From positions 1 through 51,450 of the forward strand of contig CALVNS010000019.1 in the NCBI GenBank assembly GCA_944349855.1: 51,450 nt of DNA, read 5' to 3'. The notes beneath the pieces were generated by a model, which saw only the letters and a program-made list of their open reading frames with translations, was not told the origin of the DNA and made no database searches. This stretch comes from an uncultured Eubacteriales bacterium (GTDB lineage: Bacteria; Bacillota; Clostridia; Christensenellales; Aristaeellaceae). The position numbers and the translations under genes are program-made. This document shows, piece after piece, positions 7,846-16,876 of the stretch; within the stretch, counting starts at the first letter, position 1, and each line of letters opens with the position of its first letter.

Positions 7846-8457
7846 TTATAGATCATCGTCCGGGGCCTGGCCGTCATGTGTGGGCCATTTGCATTCTGTG
7901 AGTTCCATATGGGTAAATGTGGCCAGGAAAGAGGACTGTTCCGGGCTGCAGGCATAGATGCCGAATGCGATCTCGCCCTTGCCCTCCAGGAGATGGCAGA
8001 TTCGAATCTGGCGGTATGTCACGCCATCCTCTGAGCATTCGATCCGAAAGTCATCCTCTCGCCGGCTCAAGCGGTACCACATCGATTTTATGCTGGCATC
8101 GATCTGCGTGGTGGCCCAGTCCGAATACCCATGATTGGTTACCACGCTTCCCAGGTGTTGAAACCGCTCATTTTCATATTCAACAGAGCCTTTGATCCAG
8201 TTCTCGCTGTCCAAATAGACAACAACGCCACACTGATCAAACCGATGCTGACTGGCAAACGCCGTCTTGACGACAAAAGAAAAAAACGGAATGTCGGTCT
8301 TCATCTGAAGCACGGGCGCATTGTCGTTTCGAAAATGATAATAGGTTCTCTGCCACAGATCCGTATTCGGTTTTGTGGTGATTTCAATTTTGTCAGGAAA
8401 AATCCGGTAGTTCTCCGGTTCCCGTGTCCATTGTAATTTTGAAATGTCAAATTTCAT
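7846..8457 (-). CDS. DUF1349 family protein
   Basis: A 203-residue soluble protein without signal peptide. The pattern of a jelly-roll fold is visible: DLWQRTYYHF, QCGVVVYLDSENWIKGSVEYE, DWATTQID and a C-terminal segment GEIAFGIYACSP, all typical of DUF1349 (YesU-like, concanavalin-type). Function is unknown; relatives often accompany sugar metabolism. It is on the same strand as the truncated LysR gene, 97 bases upstream of it, so the two may share a message. An AGGAGGATG-type site precedes the ATG. Confidence 0.8.
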   Translation of the reverse strand: MKFDISKLQWTREPENYRIFPDKIEITTKPNTDLWQRTYYHFRNDNAPVLQMKTDIPFFSFVVKTAFASQHRFDQCGVVVYLDSENWIKGSVEYENERFQHLGSVVTNHGYSDWATTQIDASIKSMWYRLSRREDDFRIECSEDGVTYRQIRICHLLEGKGEIAFGIYACSPEQSSFLATFTHMELTECKWPTHDGQAPDDDL

Positions 8458-8554
8458 CTTACATCCTCCTCAGATTTTGCAGGTTCATCTGTCTGTCTTC
8501 CCGGCTGATGACGTTTGGCACGCCCGCCCCTACAGGATGCCTTTGGCGCTCCGA

Positions 8555-8980
8555 TTACAGGACTGCCTTGTTCTCCTGGATATAGGCCCGAAAGCGATCC
8601 GCACTGTAAAGCTCATAGTGAATCTGGGGATACAGTCTGGAAAGATCGCCCAATACCTCTGGCAGCATCCGGGAGGCGCAGGACTCCACACAGCCCAGCG
8701 CCACCATCCCGCCGGCCAGATCATTTTGCTCCAACAAGTCCCTGCATGTCTTGTCCATGAGGGTGAGGATCTCTTCTGCCCGCTGTTGAAACAATGTGCC
8801 AGCATCGGTCAGCGTGACCTGGCGTTTTCCGCGAATCAGCAATGGCGTGCCCAGCATCTCCTCCAGGTCGGCCAGCTGACGGCTGACGGTGGGCTGGGTC
8901 ACATGGAGTTGCTGCGCCGCCTTCGTGATATTCCCCACCTTGGCCACAGCCAGAAAATATTCCAACAATCTCAGGTCCAC
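8555..8980 (-). pseudogene. Truncated LysR family regulator
   Basis: A 141-residue open frame that begins as a normal LysR protein: LLEYFLAVAKVGNITKAAQQL, then TQPTVSRQLADLEEMLG and LLIRGKRQVTLTDAG. It continues into the start of the effector-binding domain (GGMVALGCVESCASRMLPEVL) and ends after the first part of that domain. LysR proteins are normally about 300 residues; the remaining sensor domain is not found in any frame between here and the DUF1349 gene. It may be a pseudogene or a DNA-binding fragment that still acts. The break falls close to the DUF1349 start, which suggests replacement by insertion or deletion. Confidence 0.75.
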
Positions 8981-9613
8981 CGGATTCCCCCCATCCCGTT
9001 GGATTCATATGATGTTATTATCTGTGGTTTTGTAAATAAAGTCAAGCCATCCCCCAATCACGATGCAGGACGAGCATGATATACGATATAGGTATTTCAC
9101 ATTATAAATGCGTAGGTTCCCTCGTATTTTGGATCGCTTGTAAGGGATCCGTCATATGGTCTGGCATCACGCAAACCGTTGGATATCAGGTATTGTCCAG
9201 AGCCCACGGCCTTTTCAAATAAGCCTGCAATGAAAAGGCGTGCCCCATGCCTCTTCTCATTTCAAGAACGGACGATCCGATCTCTTCTGCGTTGCCGCCA
9301 ACACGAGCACTTTGTGGGGATTGCCGCCCTCATTTTTTCAATGCCGCTCCTCCATGGACGCCCCTTTTTCTCGGTTTTGCGGCCGAAAATCTGTCGGGCT
9401 ATTGGATGCGTCCTTGTTCTTGCAATTTGTTGGATCCGTCTTGACAATGCCAGACAGATCCACTACATTTCTGATAAGGTCAATCATGGATTGAACGTAT
9501 GGCCATCGGAGAATGCATTCCCCTTTTCCCTCGTTTATTGGAGCGTCTGACACATGTCCAGACGTTTCAGAGCAATCCCCCAAATGCCGATTCGATTGCG
9601 GAGTAATGATGCC
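8981..9613. other. Gene-poor stretch of about 630 bases
   Basis: I see no supportable gene here. Several short open frames overlap on both strands, none with a recognisable domain or good ribosome site. Base composition is lower in GC than in the flanking chromosome. It fits decayed or mobile DNA. Confidence 0.6.
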
Positions 9614-10303
9614 ATGAAAATGTATTACAAGAAATTTCACAGTGGACATCTGTATCTTGACATTGAAGACTGTGAAATCGATACGATCCGTCCATCTCTA
9701 TTTGAAGAGCTCATGGATAGGTCCGGGAAGCCGCTACAGGTATCCGTATCGTCAAGCAGAGCGCAACTTGTCGGGCTGCTGAAACAATCAGGCTTCGACC
9801 TCAAGCGCAGATGTTATGATATGCATGTACTAACATCAGATCTTGTAGTCCCTCTGCCGGCAAAGCCGCAAAGCCTTCCCATGGCCCATATCGGCACGGC
9901 TGCCTATGATTCATGTGTAGAAAAAATGTATCAATATTATCGTGATACGCATTCGACGGTAAACCCTTTGACATGTACGCAGGAAGAGTTTTCCGAGATT
10001 CTACCCCAGACCGCCGCATATTCCAAATTCAAAAATAAAATTGACTCGGCCGCATTTATCGAAGAAAATGAAATCGCATACCTTTGCTCGTCAAGCGAGA
10101 GCGGTTTTCTTGAGTTTGCCCGTTCCTTGATATCCGATCTCTTTGATAGATACGACAGTATCGTTTTTGAAGCAGACGATACGGATTGGGCGGCAATGCA
10201 ACTCAAAGCATTCTTTGCTCAGAAAGAAGATGTCAGCTTCGATACGTATGTAAAGCGATACGCAAATGAATGTGGTGAGCCAAGCCGAGAGGTGTTTTGC
10301 TAA
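9614..10303 (+). CDS. GNAT-like acetyltransferase, tentative
   Basis: A 229-residue protein beginning MKMYYKKFHSGHLYLD. Its two-part layout (an N-terminal half ending around SRAQLVGLLKQSGF and DLKRRCYDM, then a C-terminal half with EIAYLCSSSESGFLEFARSLISDLFDRYDSIVFEADDTDWAAMQLKAFF) resembles duplicated GNAT acetyltransferases of Clostridia, in which the last segment is the acetyl-CoA-fold half. No perfect motif A (Q/RxxGxG/A) is visible, so the call is weak. The start at 9614 has GGAG upstream; an in-frame ATG at 9584 has none. Codon use is AT-richer than in the core genes. Confidence 0.45.
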   Translation: MKMYYKKFHSGHLYLDIEDCEIDTIRPSLFEELMDRSGKPLQVSVSSSRAQLVGLLKQSGFDLKRRCYDMHVLTSDLVVPLPAKPQSLPMAHIGTAAYDSCVEKMYQYYRDTHSTVNPLTCTQEEFSEILPQTAAYSKFKNKIDSAAFIEENEIAYLCSSSESGFLEFARSLISDLFDRYDSIVFEADDTDWAAMQLKAFFAQKEDVSFDTYVKRYANECGEPSREVFC

Positions 10304-10862
10304 TTTTTCCATCGTGGTTGAAGATGCCGGAAGAAGGAATCCCCTGTTTGCCGTAACCGATCTCATCTGAGAGCATTGTAGCAAGCAGGGCAAACGTTTT
10401 ACTTTTTGCACTTCGCTTGTTGGGGACACAACCCCCAATCCCCCATCATGCAGAGCAAGCTCTGCGATTGTGAGGTGCATTTGCGTCCTTCGCCCCTTCG
10501 CCCCACGCCTGACGGACAAAAAACTATGGCGACTTTGCTGTATCGCATGGATCACCATAGGGCATTCGTGTTTCTGCGTGTGATAGGGATCTGTGCTGCG
10601 GGGCAACTCAGGGATGAAGCGCTTGGCGAGTTGGCCTGAACCTGGTTTCCATCTTCTTGCGTTATTGTGTTTGATAGTTGCAGCTCTGCAGGTGCAGATG
10701 GCCACTTTGGCAGCAGCGCAACTCGTGCTGCAAAAGCATTTCAGAGAGATTTTAATCTTGAGGTGGACGACCTAGAATGCCACCAAGCAGGTGCTGTACG
10801 CAGCCGTGTTCGGGCAAATAAAAACGGGGACAGAGCAAAAAATGCTCTCTCTGTCCCTTGCG
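10304..10862. other. Gene-poor stretch with oriT-like inverted repeats
   Basis: No convincing gene. The stretch contains TTGGGG-N7-CCCCAA (10420-10438) and GCAGAGC-AA-GCTCTGC (10450-10465) close together, followed by a C-rich segment. Small clustered inverted repeats of this kind are typical of transfer-origin or relaxase-gene flanks of conjugative elements in Clostridia. No relaxase or integrase is present, so if this is mobile DNA it is a remnant. Confidence 0.4.
10827..10857 (-). terminator. Terminator of the secreted-protein gene
   Basis: Nine-base arms GGGACAGAG and CTCTGTCCC enclose an A-rich loop. On the minus strand the hairpin is followed by GTTTTTATTT, directly after the stop of the gene at 10863. 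Confidence 0.8.
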
Positions 10863-11690
10863 TTATTCATATCCAAGTTCCGGCAGCACACCGTCAAGCA
10901 CGTGTAGTTCTCCATCGATCACCTGGACTGTAAAGGATTCCAGCGGATTTCCAGTTGTATCAAAACAACTACATGTCAGAATGCCGGAATAGCTCTGCTC
11001 TCCATCAACCGACAGGGTGTACAATCGATCGGGTCTGTATTCTGCGGATACGCCAGAATAGCTTGGGTAGCCAGCCGAAATAGACGAAAGAATGATTTGC
11101 TGCGCCTTGGGTTCCGTGCCAGAAGGAAGGAATTCATACCACACACGCGTCTTTTCGTTGGTCTGAAGATACGTCATATAGTCGTCCGCATCCTCTGCGG
11201 CGTCTTGCAAGGCCAATTCTGTATATTCAAATTGGCGCTTGGCAATGTCCTGATGCAGCGCTTTCCCGAATATCCTTTCCCGGCTGGCGGCATTCTCAAC
11301 TCCGTCTTCTGGCTTCTGGTAAGAAAGCAGGCGCAGCCCGTTCTCTTCCTTTTCAAAGATGAGCTTGACCGGTTTGAGTCCTCCGGCAATGTACTCGGGT
11401 GATCCGGAAGAACAGTCAAATACGCTTCGCGCTGTATAGAGAGCCAATTCGATCTTTTCATCCGACTCGTTCTGCTCCAGCACAACGCAGCCAACTGTCT
11501 GCACTTGCCCCTTTTCCCAGTTGCCCAGTCCGCCGTAAATTAAGCAGACCTCTTTGGCAGCAGCAATGACGTCATCTGTTTCAAAGGTCAGATTCCATGC
11601 ATCCGGGGTGTCATACTCAGCAAATGCGGGCAGGCAGCAAGCGGAAAACAGGATCAGGGCGATGAGGCCAAGAATGAATCTGTGTTTCAT
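10863..11690 (-). CDS. Secreted protein of unknown function
   Basis: A 275-residue protein with a clear signal peptide (MKHRFILGLIALILFSACCLPAFA, cleavage probably after AFA). The mature part is acidic, with no recognised domain. One segment (IDGELHVLDGVLPELGYE) closes the protein. Two cysteines in the signal region do not form a proper lipobox, so release from the cell rather than lipid anchoring is expected. The ATG at 11690 has GGGGGAG just upstream. It stands alone with its own terminator, in AT-richer DNA between gene-poor stretches. Confidence 0.72.
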   Translation of the reverse strand: MKHRFILGLIALILFSACCLPAFAEYDTPDAWNLTFETDDVIAAAKEVCLIYGGLGNWEKGQVQTVGCVVLEQNESDEKIELALYTARSVFDCSSGSPEYIAGGLKPVKLIFEKEENGLRLLSYQKPEDGVENAASRERIFGKALHQDIAKRQFEYTELALQDAAEDADDYMTYLQTNEKTRVWYEFLPSGTEPKAQQIILSSISAGYPSYSGVSAEYRPDRLYTLSVDGEQSYSGILTCSCFDTTGNPLESFTVQVIDGELHVLDGVLPELGYE

Positions 11691-11814
11691 ATACTCCCCC
11701 TGTTGTGTGCTCTGGCAATAGCAATCCTTTGCGATGTCGAACCGGTGAATGGAAATCATGCCCTGCTTGATTGCTGGAATAATACGGTTAACTCCTATTC
11801 AAATCAAGATTGGC

Positions 11815-11830
11815 ATGCCCAATTGGGCAT
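11815..11830. repeat. Perfect 16-base palindrome ATGCCCAATTGGGCAT
   Basis: A fully symmetric site with no loop, in the gene-poor stretch upstream of the secreted-protein gene. Such sites can be dimeric regulator targets; no regulator is adjacent. Confidence 0.6.
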
Positions 11831-11938
11831 TTAGACCACCTCCACAGTTTGCTCATGCAGCTTAGCGGATGGTGTAAGCTTATATACCGAATACTTGATC
11901 CCATTTAATTGACGAAGTCCATTGCGCATTCCTTCCAT
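11831..11938 (-). CDS. Possible small ORF or gene remnant
   Basis: A 35-codon frame starting MEGMRNGLRQLNGIKYSVYK. Its composition looks protein-like (balanced charged and hydrophobic residues), but there is no clear ribosome site and no family is recognised. It could be the tail of a decayed gene. Weakly supported. Confidence 0.2.
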   Translation of the reverse strand: MEGMRNGLRQLNGIKYSVYKLTPSAKLHEQTVEVV

Positions 11939-12071
11939 GTAAATCCCAAAATGGAAAATTTTTTGGGCATAGCAGAAAAGGAGCCCTCTGAATCATAAAT
12001 CAGGCGCGTAAATTCACAAAATAACACTACTCCTGGTTTGGCAGAGGTATTGAAGAAGAAAACTTAAACTA

Positions 12072-12115
12072 AAAAGAGAGCCAACTGACATGCCCCAATC
12101 AGTTGGCTCTCTTTT
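12072..12115. terminator. Bidirectional hairpin terminator
   Basis: Seventeen-base perfect arms (AAAAGAGAGCCAACTGA and its complement) with a ten-base loop, an A-run on the left and a T-run on the right. It works on either strand. It lies about 95 bases beyond the guaA stop and may end the guaA message. Confidence 0.85.
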
Positions 12116-12209
12116 GATGAACGATGAAAAAGTGTCGCCAAATCGTTGCCACGGAGGGACTGAACCCTGCAAAAAAACAGTTATATCAGGCTTTTCCGGG
12201 CTTCTCGCA

Positions 12210-13751
12210 TCATTCCCACTCCACCGATGCCGGGGGCTTGGTCGTGATGTCGAACACCACGCGGTTGACGTGGGCGACCTCATTGACGATGCGCGCGGAC
12301 ACGCGGGCCAGCAGCTCGTGCGGCAGGCGCGCCCAGTCGACGGTCATGAAGTCGTCGGTCGTGACGGCGCGGATGGCCAGCGTATAGTCGTACGTGCGCT
12401 CGTCGCCCATCACGCCCACCGAGCGGATGCCCGTGAGCACCGTGAAGTACTGATTGACCGACCGATCCAGCCCGGCCAATGCGACCTCCTCGCGCAGAAT
12501 CGCGTCGCTCTCGCGCACGATTTCGAGCTTCTCCTGCGTGATATCGCCGATGATGCGGATTGCAAGGCCCGGACCCGGAAATGGCTGGCGCCAGACCATG
12601 TCCGAGGGCAGTCCCAGCTCCTCGCCCACCTTGCGCACCTCGTCCTTGAACAGCATGCGCAGCGGCTCCAGCAGCGCCTTGAACTGCAGGTCCTTGGGCA
12701 GACCGCCCACATTATGGTGCGACTTGATCACCGCGCTGCCCTTCACCGAGCCCGATTCGATCACGTCCGGATAGATCGTGCCCTGCGCCAGAAAATCGAC
12801 CGCACCGATCTTCGCGGCCTCATCCGCAAACACCGCAACGAACTCCGCGCCGATGCGCTTGCGCTTCTGCTCCGGATCGGTGATGCCCTCCACCTGCTTC
12901 AGGAAGCGCGCGCGCGCATCCACCGCGACCAGGCTGACCGGGAACAGGCGCGTGAACACGTCCACCACCTGCTCCGTCTCTCCCTTGCGCATGAAGCCAT
13001 GATCGACATACACGCAGGTCAACCGCTCGCCGATTGCGCGCTGAATGAGCGCCGCGGCCACCGACGAATCCACGCCGCCGGACAGGCCCAGCAGCACGCG
13101 TCCATCACCCACCCGCTCGCGGATGCTCTTTACCGCGTCCTGCACGAAGGCCGCCATCGTCCAATCGCCCCGGCAGCCGCAGATATTGAGCGCAAAGTTT
13201 CGCAGCACCTGCTGCCCTTCCTCGCTGTGGGTGACCTCTGGATGGAACTGCACGCAGTAAATGCCGCGCTGAGTGTTCTCCATCGCGCAAAACGCGCAGT
13301 TGTCCGAATGCGCGATCGACTTGAACCCCGCCGGCGCCTGCGTCACGTGGTATGTGTGGCTCATCCAGCACTGCGACGCGGGTGACACGCCGTGCAGCAG
13401 GCGGCTGTTCACATCCATCTCGACGCGCACGCGGCCATACTCGCGCTGTGCCGCGCGCTCCACGCGCCCGCCCAGCAGATGCGCCGTCAGCTGCATGCCA
13501 TAGCAGATGCCCAGCACCGGCACGCCCAGGTTGTACAGCGCCGGATCGACAGTCGGGGCGTCCGCATCCAGCACGGACGAGGGCCCGCCGGACAGGATGA
13601 TGCCCGCCGGCCTGCGGGCCCGAATATCCGAAAGGGACGTGTCGTAGGGAACGACTTCACAAAAGACGTTCGCCTCGCGGATGCGGCGCGCGATCAGCTG
13701 CGTATACTGTGCGCCGAAGTCCAGGATGACGATGCGCTGTACCTCCTGCAT
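12210..13751 (-). CDS. guaA: GMP synthase (glutamine-hydrolysing)
   Basis: A 513-residue enzyme converting XMP to GMP with glutamine and ATP. The N-terminal glutamine amidotransferase has the nucleophile Cys83 in GICYGMQL and the His/Glu pair in FHPEVTHS. The ATP-pyrophosphatase domain has the P-loop [10 protein letters not shown]. The C-terminal dimerisation domain ends KPPASVEWE. Length and all motifs are normal. The ATG at 13751 follows GAAGGAGG. It stands as a single gene with its own promoter (13801-13829). Its 3' end is the point where the GC-rich core gives way to gene-poor accessory DNA. Confidence 0.98.
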   Translation of the reverse strand: MQEVQRIVILDFGAQYTQLIARRIREANVFCEVVPYDTSLSDIRARRPAGIILSGGPSSVLDADAPTVDPALYNLGVPVLGICYGMQLTAHLLGGRVERAAQREYGRVRVEMDVNSRLLHGVSPASQCWMSHTYHVTQAPAGFKSIAHSDNCAFCAMENTQRGIYCVQFHPEVTHSEEGQQVLRNFALNICGCRGDWTMAAFVQDAVKSIRERVGDGRVLLGLSGGVDSSVAAALIQRAIGERLTCVYVDHGFMRKGETEQVVDVFTRLFPVSLVAVDARARFLKQVEGITDPEQKRKRIGAEFVAVFADEAAKIGAVDFLAQGTIYPDVIESGSVKGSAVIKSHHNVGGLPKDLQFKALLEPLRMLFKDEVRKVGEELGLPSDMVWRQPFPGPGLAIRIIGDITQEKLEIVRESDAILREEVALAGLDRSVNQYFTVLTGIRSVGVMGDERTYDYTLAIRAVTTDDFMTVDWARLPHELLARVSARIVNEVAHVNRVVFDITTKPPASVEWE

Positions 13752-13800
13752 GAGGCTCCTCCTTCTTCGTCCATGAAAAACATGGCGTATACAACGTCTT

Positions 13801-13829
13801 ATTCTACACAGATTTCCAAACCATTTCAA
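13801..13829 (-). promoter_or_regulatory. Promoter of guaA
   Basis: On the minus strand TTGAAA (13824-13829) and TAGAAT (13801-13806) are 17 bases apart, about 50 bases before the guaA start. No purine riboswitch fold is evident. Confidence 0.65.
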
Positions 13830-13953
13830 GGGGATGGGCGAAAAAAACGGCTATCTGACGCAGCGGCGGCCGCCTCAAAAGGCAGGGATAATCCGGGCGG
13901 CCAGCGCATACAAACAGGTACAAGCACATCAACACGGAAAGGACTGCCTTGAG

Positions 13954-14553
13954 ATGACGAAGCGAACCGTTTGCTCCCTGTTGTGCGCGCTGCTTGCGCT
14001 TTCGCTGTGCGCGTGCTCTACCGCAATGACTCCCAGCACGACCGCCTCGCCCGCGCCTACGGCCACGCTCAATCCGACCACACAGCCGACGGACGCACCG
14101 ACGCCTGCACCCACCGAAGCGCCCACCGAGGCCCCGCAGGCCAGCGCCGCGCCCGCCATGCAGCCCGACATGGAGAACGTGCCGCCGCTCTCCCAGGCGA
14201 AGGACGGCACCTACACCGCGCGCATGTCCGACGCCTACACCCAGGAGGAGGGCCATGGCTGGCAGACAACGCTGACGCTGCAAATCGAAGGCGGCGCAAT
14301 CGTCGGTGCGGACTTTGACGCGTTCCAGGACGGCAAGCGCAAGAGCGAGCTGTCCGCCGAGGAATATCCGATGGATCCGCCGGCGAGCGAATGGATCCCG
14401 GAGCTCGCCACACAGATCGAAGCGGCGGGCGCGCCGGCCGACATCGACGGCGTAAGCGGCGCGACAAATGCCTCGAATGAAGCGCGCAAGCTCTTCGCCG
14501 CCATTCTGACCGCTGCAGCCGACGGCAACACGGAAGATCTCTACGTCGAATGA
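13954..14553 (+). CDS. FMN-binding domain lipoprotein
   Basis: A 199-residue lipoprotein. The signal peptide ends in a lipobox-like LCAC, with the second cysteine the likely lipidation site. A long Pro/Thr/Ala linker (PTPAPTEAPTEAP region, about residues 28-65) projects the domain from the membrane. The C-terminal domain has the FMN_bind pattern: DGTYTARMSD, IEGGAIVGADF and GVSGATNASNEARKL, where the Thr is the usual covalent FMN site of flavin-transferase substrates. A role in extracytosolic electron transfer is likely. Neighbours are unrelated housekeeping genes. A strong terminator follows. Confidence 0.85.
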   Translation: MTKRTVCSLLCALLALSLCACSTAMTPSTTASPAPTATLNPTTQPTDAPTPAPTEAPTEAPQASAAPAMQPDMENVPPLSQAKDGTYTARMSDAYTQEEGHGWQTTLTLQIEGGAIVGADFDAFQDGKRKSELSAEEYPMDPPASEWIPELATQIEAAGAPADIDGVSGATNASNEARKLFAAILTAAADGNTEDLYVE

Positions 14554-14566
14554 GGGTCGCAGACCC

Positions 14567-14593
14567 GCCCGCGCAGGCGCGCGGGCTTTTTTT
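14567..14593 (+). terminator. Terminator after the FMN-binding lipoprotein
   Basis: Eight-base stem GCCCGCGC/GCGCGGGC with an AGGC loop, followed by seven T. Confidence 0.92.
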
Positions 14594-14646
14594 GTGCTTT
14601 CCTTGCAGCCGCGTAGCGGTTATAATAGGGAGAAGGAGGGGCTGCC

Positions 14647-16017
14647 ATGCTCATCAAGACCGATACCATCGCCGCACTCGCCACGCCCGAGGGTGAGGGC
14701 GGCATCGCCATCGTGCGCGTCAGCGGCGCGCAGGCCGCAGATGTGGTCGCGCGCGTGTTTCGTGCGGCGTGCGGCAAGCCGCCGCAGGCGTGGTCGCACG
14801 CACGGATGTACTATGGGCATGTCGTGGACGGCGACGAACGCGTCGACGAGGGCATGGCCGTGCTGATGCGCGCGCCGCACAGCTACACACGCGAGGACGT
14901 ATGCGAAATCCAGTTTCACGGCGGCCGGATGCAGGTGCGCCGCGTGCTCTCGCTGCTGCTGCGCGCAGGCGCGCGGGCGGCGGAGCCAGGCGAGTTCACG
15001 CGCCGCGCATTCCTCAACGGACGCCTCGACCTGTCGCAGGCCGAGGCCGTGATGCGCCTGATCGCCTCCAGCAGCGAGCGCGGCTCGCGCGAGGCGATGC
15101 GCCAGCTCGAGGGCGGCGTCTCCCACTTCGTGGCGCGGGCGCGCGCGGAGATCGTCTCGCTGCTTGCGGGTGTGTCGGCCGCGGTCGACTTCCCGGACGA
15201 GGTGGACGAGGACGAGGCCGCCGGCGACCTGCGCGAGCGCGCGCTGTCGCTGTGCGAGTTGCTACGCCGCGCCTGCGACGAGCGCAGCGGCCGCATCGCG
15301 CAGGAGGGGCTCAACGTCGTCATCGCCGGCCGGCCGAACGTAGGCAAGTCCTCGCTGCTCAACGCGCTGCTGCGCGAGGAGCGCGCGATCGTCACCGACC
15401 TGCCCGGCACGACCCGGGACGTGCTGACCGAATCCATCCTGCTGCGCGGCCTGCGGGTGAACCTGTCCGACACGGCCGGCCTGCGCGAGACGCAGGACGT
15501 GGTGGAGGCCATCGGCGTCTCCCGCGCGCGCACGGCCATGGAGCGCGCGGACGTGCTGCTCGTCGTGCTGGACGGCTCGCAGCCGCTGTCCGGCGAGGAC
15601 GAGGCGCTACTGCGCGCGCCGTCCGCGGCGCGCAAGCTGGTCGTGCTCAACAAGAGCGACCTGAAGCAGGCCGTCGACGAGGCGCGCGTGCGCGCGTTGT
15701 GCCCGGGCGCGCAGGTGCTGACGCTGTGCGCGCAGCGCGGCGAGGGCGTCGATGCGCTATGCGAGCGGCTGCTGTCCTTCGCGCCGGAGGATGGCGCGCA
15801 GTCCGCCGCGCTGACGCAGGCGCGGCACGTACAGGCGGCGCGCGAGGCCTGCCGGGCGCTGGAGGACGCGGTGGCCGCCATCGACGCGGGCCTGCCGCTG
15901 GACGTGACGGCCGTAGACCTCACGCGCGCGATGCACATTCTGGGCGAGATCACCGGCGAGACATTCGATGAGGACGTCATCGACCGCGTGTTCGCGACAT
16001 TCTGCGTGGGCAAATGA
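14647..16017 (+). CDS. mnmE: tRNA modification GTPase MnmE
   Basis: A 456-residue GTPase that, with MnmG, modifies the wobble uridine of certain tRNAs. The N-terminal tetrahydrofolate-binding domain begins DTIAALATPEGEGGIAIVRVSG. The inserted G domain has G1 GRPNVGKSS, G2/G3 LPGTTRD and DTAGLR, and G4 NKSD. The protein ends FCVGK, the C-terminal Cys-containing motif of MnmE. GAAGGAGG precedes the ATG and TATAAT occurs at 14621-14626, though its -35 box is weak. MnmG is not adjacent in the window; these genes are often paired with mnmG or jag near the origin, so this is a separate arrangement. Confidence 0.97.
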   Translation: MLIKTDTIAALATPEGEGGIAIVRVSGAQAADVVARVFRAACGKPPQAWSHARMYYGHVVDGDERVDEGMAVLMRAPHSYTREDVCEIQFHGGRMQVRRVLSLLLRAGARAAEPGEFTRRAFLNGRLDLSQAEAVMRLIASSSERGSREAMRQLEGGVSHFVARARAEIVSLLAGVSAAVDFPDEVDEDEAAGDLRERALSLCELLRRACDERSGRIAQEGLNVVIAGRPNVGKSSLLNALLREERAIVTDLPGTTRDVLTESILLRGLRVNLSDTAGLRETQDVVEAIGVSRARTAMERADVLLVVLDGSQPLSGEDEALLRAPSAARKLVVLNKSDLKQAVDEARVRALCPGAQVLTLCAQRGEGVDALCERLLSFAPEDGAQSAALTQARHVQAAREACRALEDAVAAIDAGLPLDVTAVDLTRAMHILGEITGETFDEDVIDRVFATFCVGK

Positions 16018-16051
16018 CCCGCGCCATGCACAAGACGAGGAGTGAACGTAC

Positions 16052-16849
16052 ATGGAGATTCCTCTTGAGATTCCCCTGTGGGCGCAGGACGTGCCCGGCT
16101 TTGATCCCGCGATCGGACAGCCCGCGCCGGGCCTGACGCCCTGCCTCGTGGAGGGCGCACGGGGCGCGGTCATCGTGCTGCCCGGCGGCGGCTATGCGAT
16201 GCGCGCCGATCACGAGGGCCTGCCCGTGGCCGAAATGCTCAACCGCGCAGGCATCAGCGCGTTCGTGCTCTCCTACCGCGTGGCGCCCTACCGCGATCCC
16301 GTGCCGCTGCTGGACGTGCGCCGCGCGCTGCGCCTGGTGCGCCATCACCGCGCGCAGCTGGGCATTGAGCGCGTGGGCGTGCTGGGCTTCTCGGCGGGCG
16401 GCCACCTGGCGGGCTGCGCCGCGCTGCTGGAGGACGGCTGGGCGGGCGATCCGCAAAGCGCCGATCCCGTCGAGCGCGAGAGCGCGCGTCCGGACGCCGC
16501 CGTGCTGTGCTATCCGGTGGTGACGGGCCTGGAACACGCGCACCGGGGCTCGTTTGAAAACCTGCTGGGCGGACGGGCGGACGACCCGAACGAGCTGCGC
16601 CGCCTGTCGCTGGAGCTGCGCGCCGGCCCCCATGCGCCGCCGTGCTTCCTGTGGCACACCGCGGACGACGGCTCCGTGCCCGTGGAGAACAGCCTGATGC
16701 TCGCCGGGGCCCTGCGCCGCAACGGCACGCCCTTCGCGCTGCACATCTATCCGCATGGCCGTCACGGTCTGGGCCTGGCGCAGGGCGCAGCGCAGGCCGA
16801 AGCCTGGCCGGACGAATGCGTGCGCTTCCTGCGCGGCGCCGGCTTTTGA
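16052..16849 (+). CDS. Alpha/beta hydrolase, acetyl-esterase type
   Basis: A 265-residue cytoplasmic serine hydrolase of the BD-FAE/acetyl-xylan-esterase-like group. The oxyanion loop PGGGYAM (near residue 50), the nucleophile elbow GFSAGGH (near 112-118), the acid Asp in HTADDGSVP and the catalytic His in PHGRHGLG are all present, so it should be active. Substrate is probably an acetylated sugar. It is 34 bases after mnmE and 27 bases before the first of two membrane glycosyltransferase-like genes, suggesting one transcript. Confidence 0.85.
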   Translation: MEIPLEIPLWAQDVPGFDPAIGQPAPGLTPCLVEGARGAVIVLPGGGYAMRADHEGLPVAEMLNRAGISAFVLSYRVAPYRDPVPLLDVRRALRLVRHHRAQLGIERVGVLGFSAGGHLAGCAALLEDGWAGDPQSADPVERESARPDAAVLCYPVVTGLEHAHRGSFENLLGGRADDPNELRRLSLELRAGPHAPPCFLWHTADDGSVPVENSLMLAGALRRNGTPFALHIYPHGRHGLGLAQGAAQAEAWPDECVRFLRGAGF

Positions 16850-16876
16850 CACATCACGTTTCCAGAGGAGATGCAC

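Larger units (their letters stand above)
11691..12209. other. Gene-poor stretch next to the guaA 3' end
   Basis: About 520 bases with low GC. It holds a perfect 16-base palindrome (11815-11830), a possible 35-codon open frame on the minus strand (11831-11938) and a 17-base-pair hairpin terminator (12072-12115). No integrase, tRNA or other gene is visible. Confidence 0.6.

Noticed and set aside
9179-9550. A 123-codon open frame in the gene-poor stretch
   Set aside because: No ribosome site, no domain, overlapping frames on both strands of similar length, and an unlikely amino-acid mix.
12150-12185. Possible tRNA T-arm-like segment near guaA
   Set aside because: GGTTCAGTCCC occurs on the minus strand but no acceptor stem, anticodon arm or CCA end can be folded around it.
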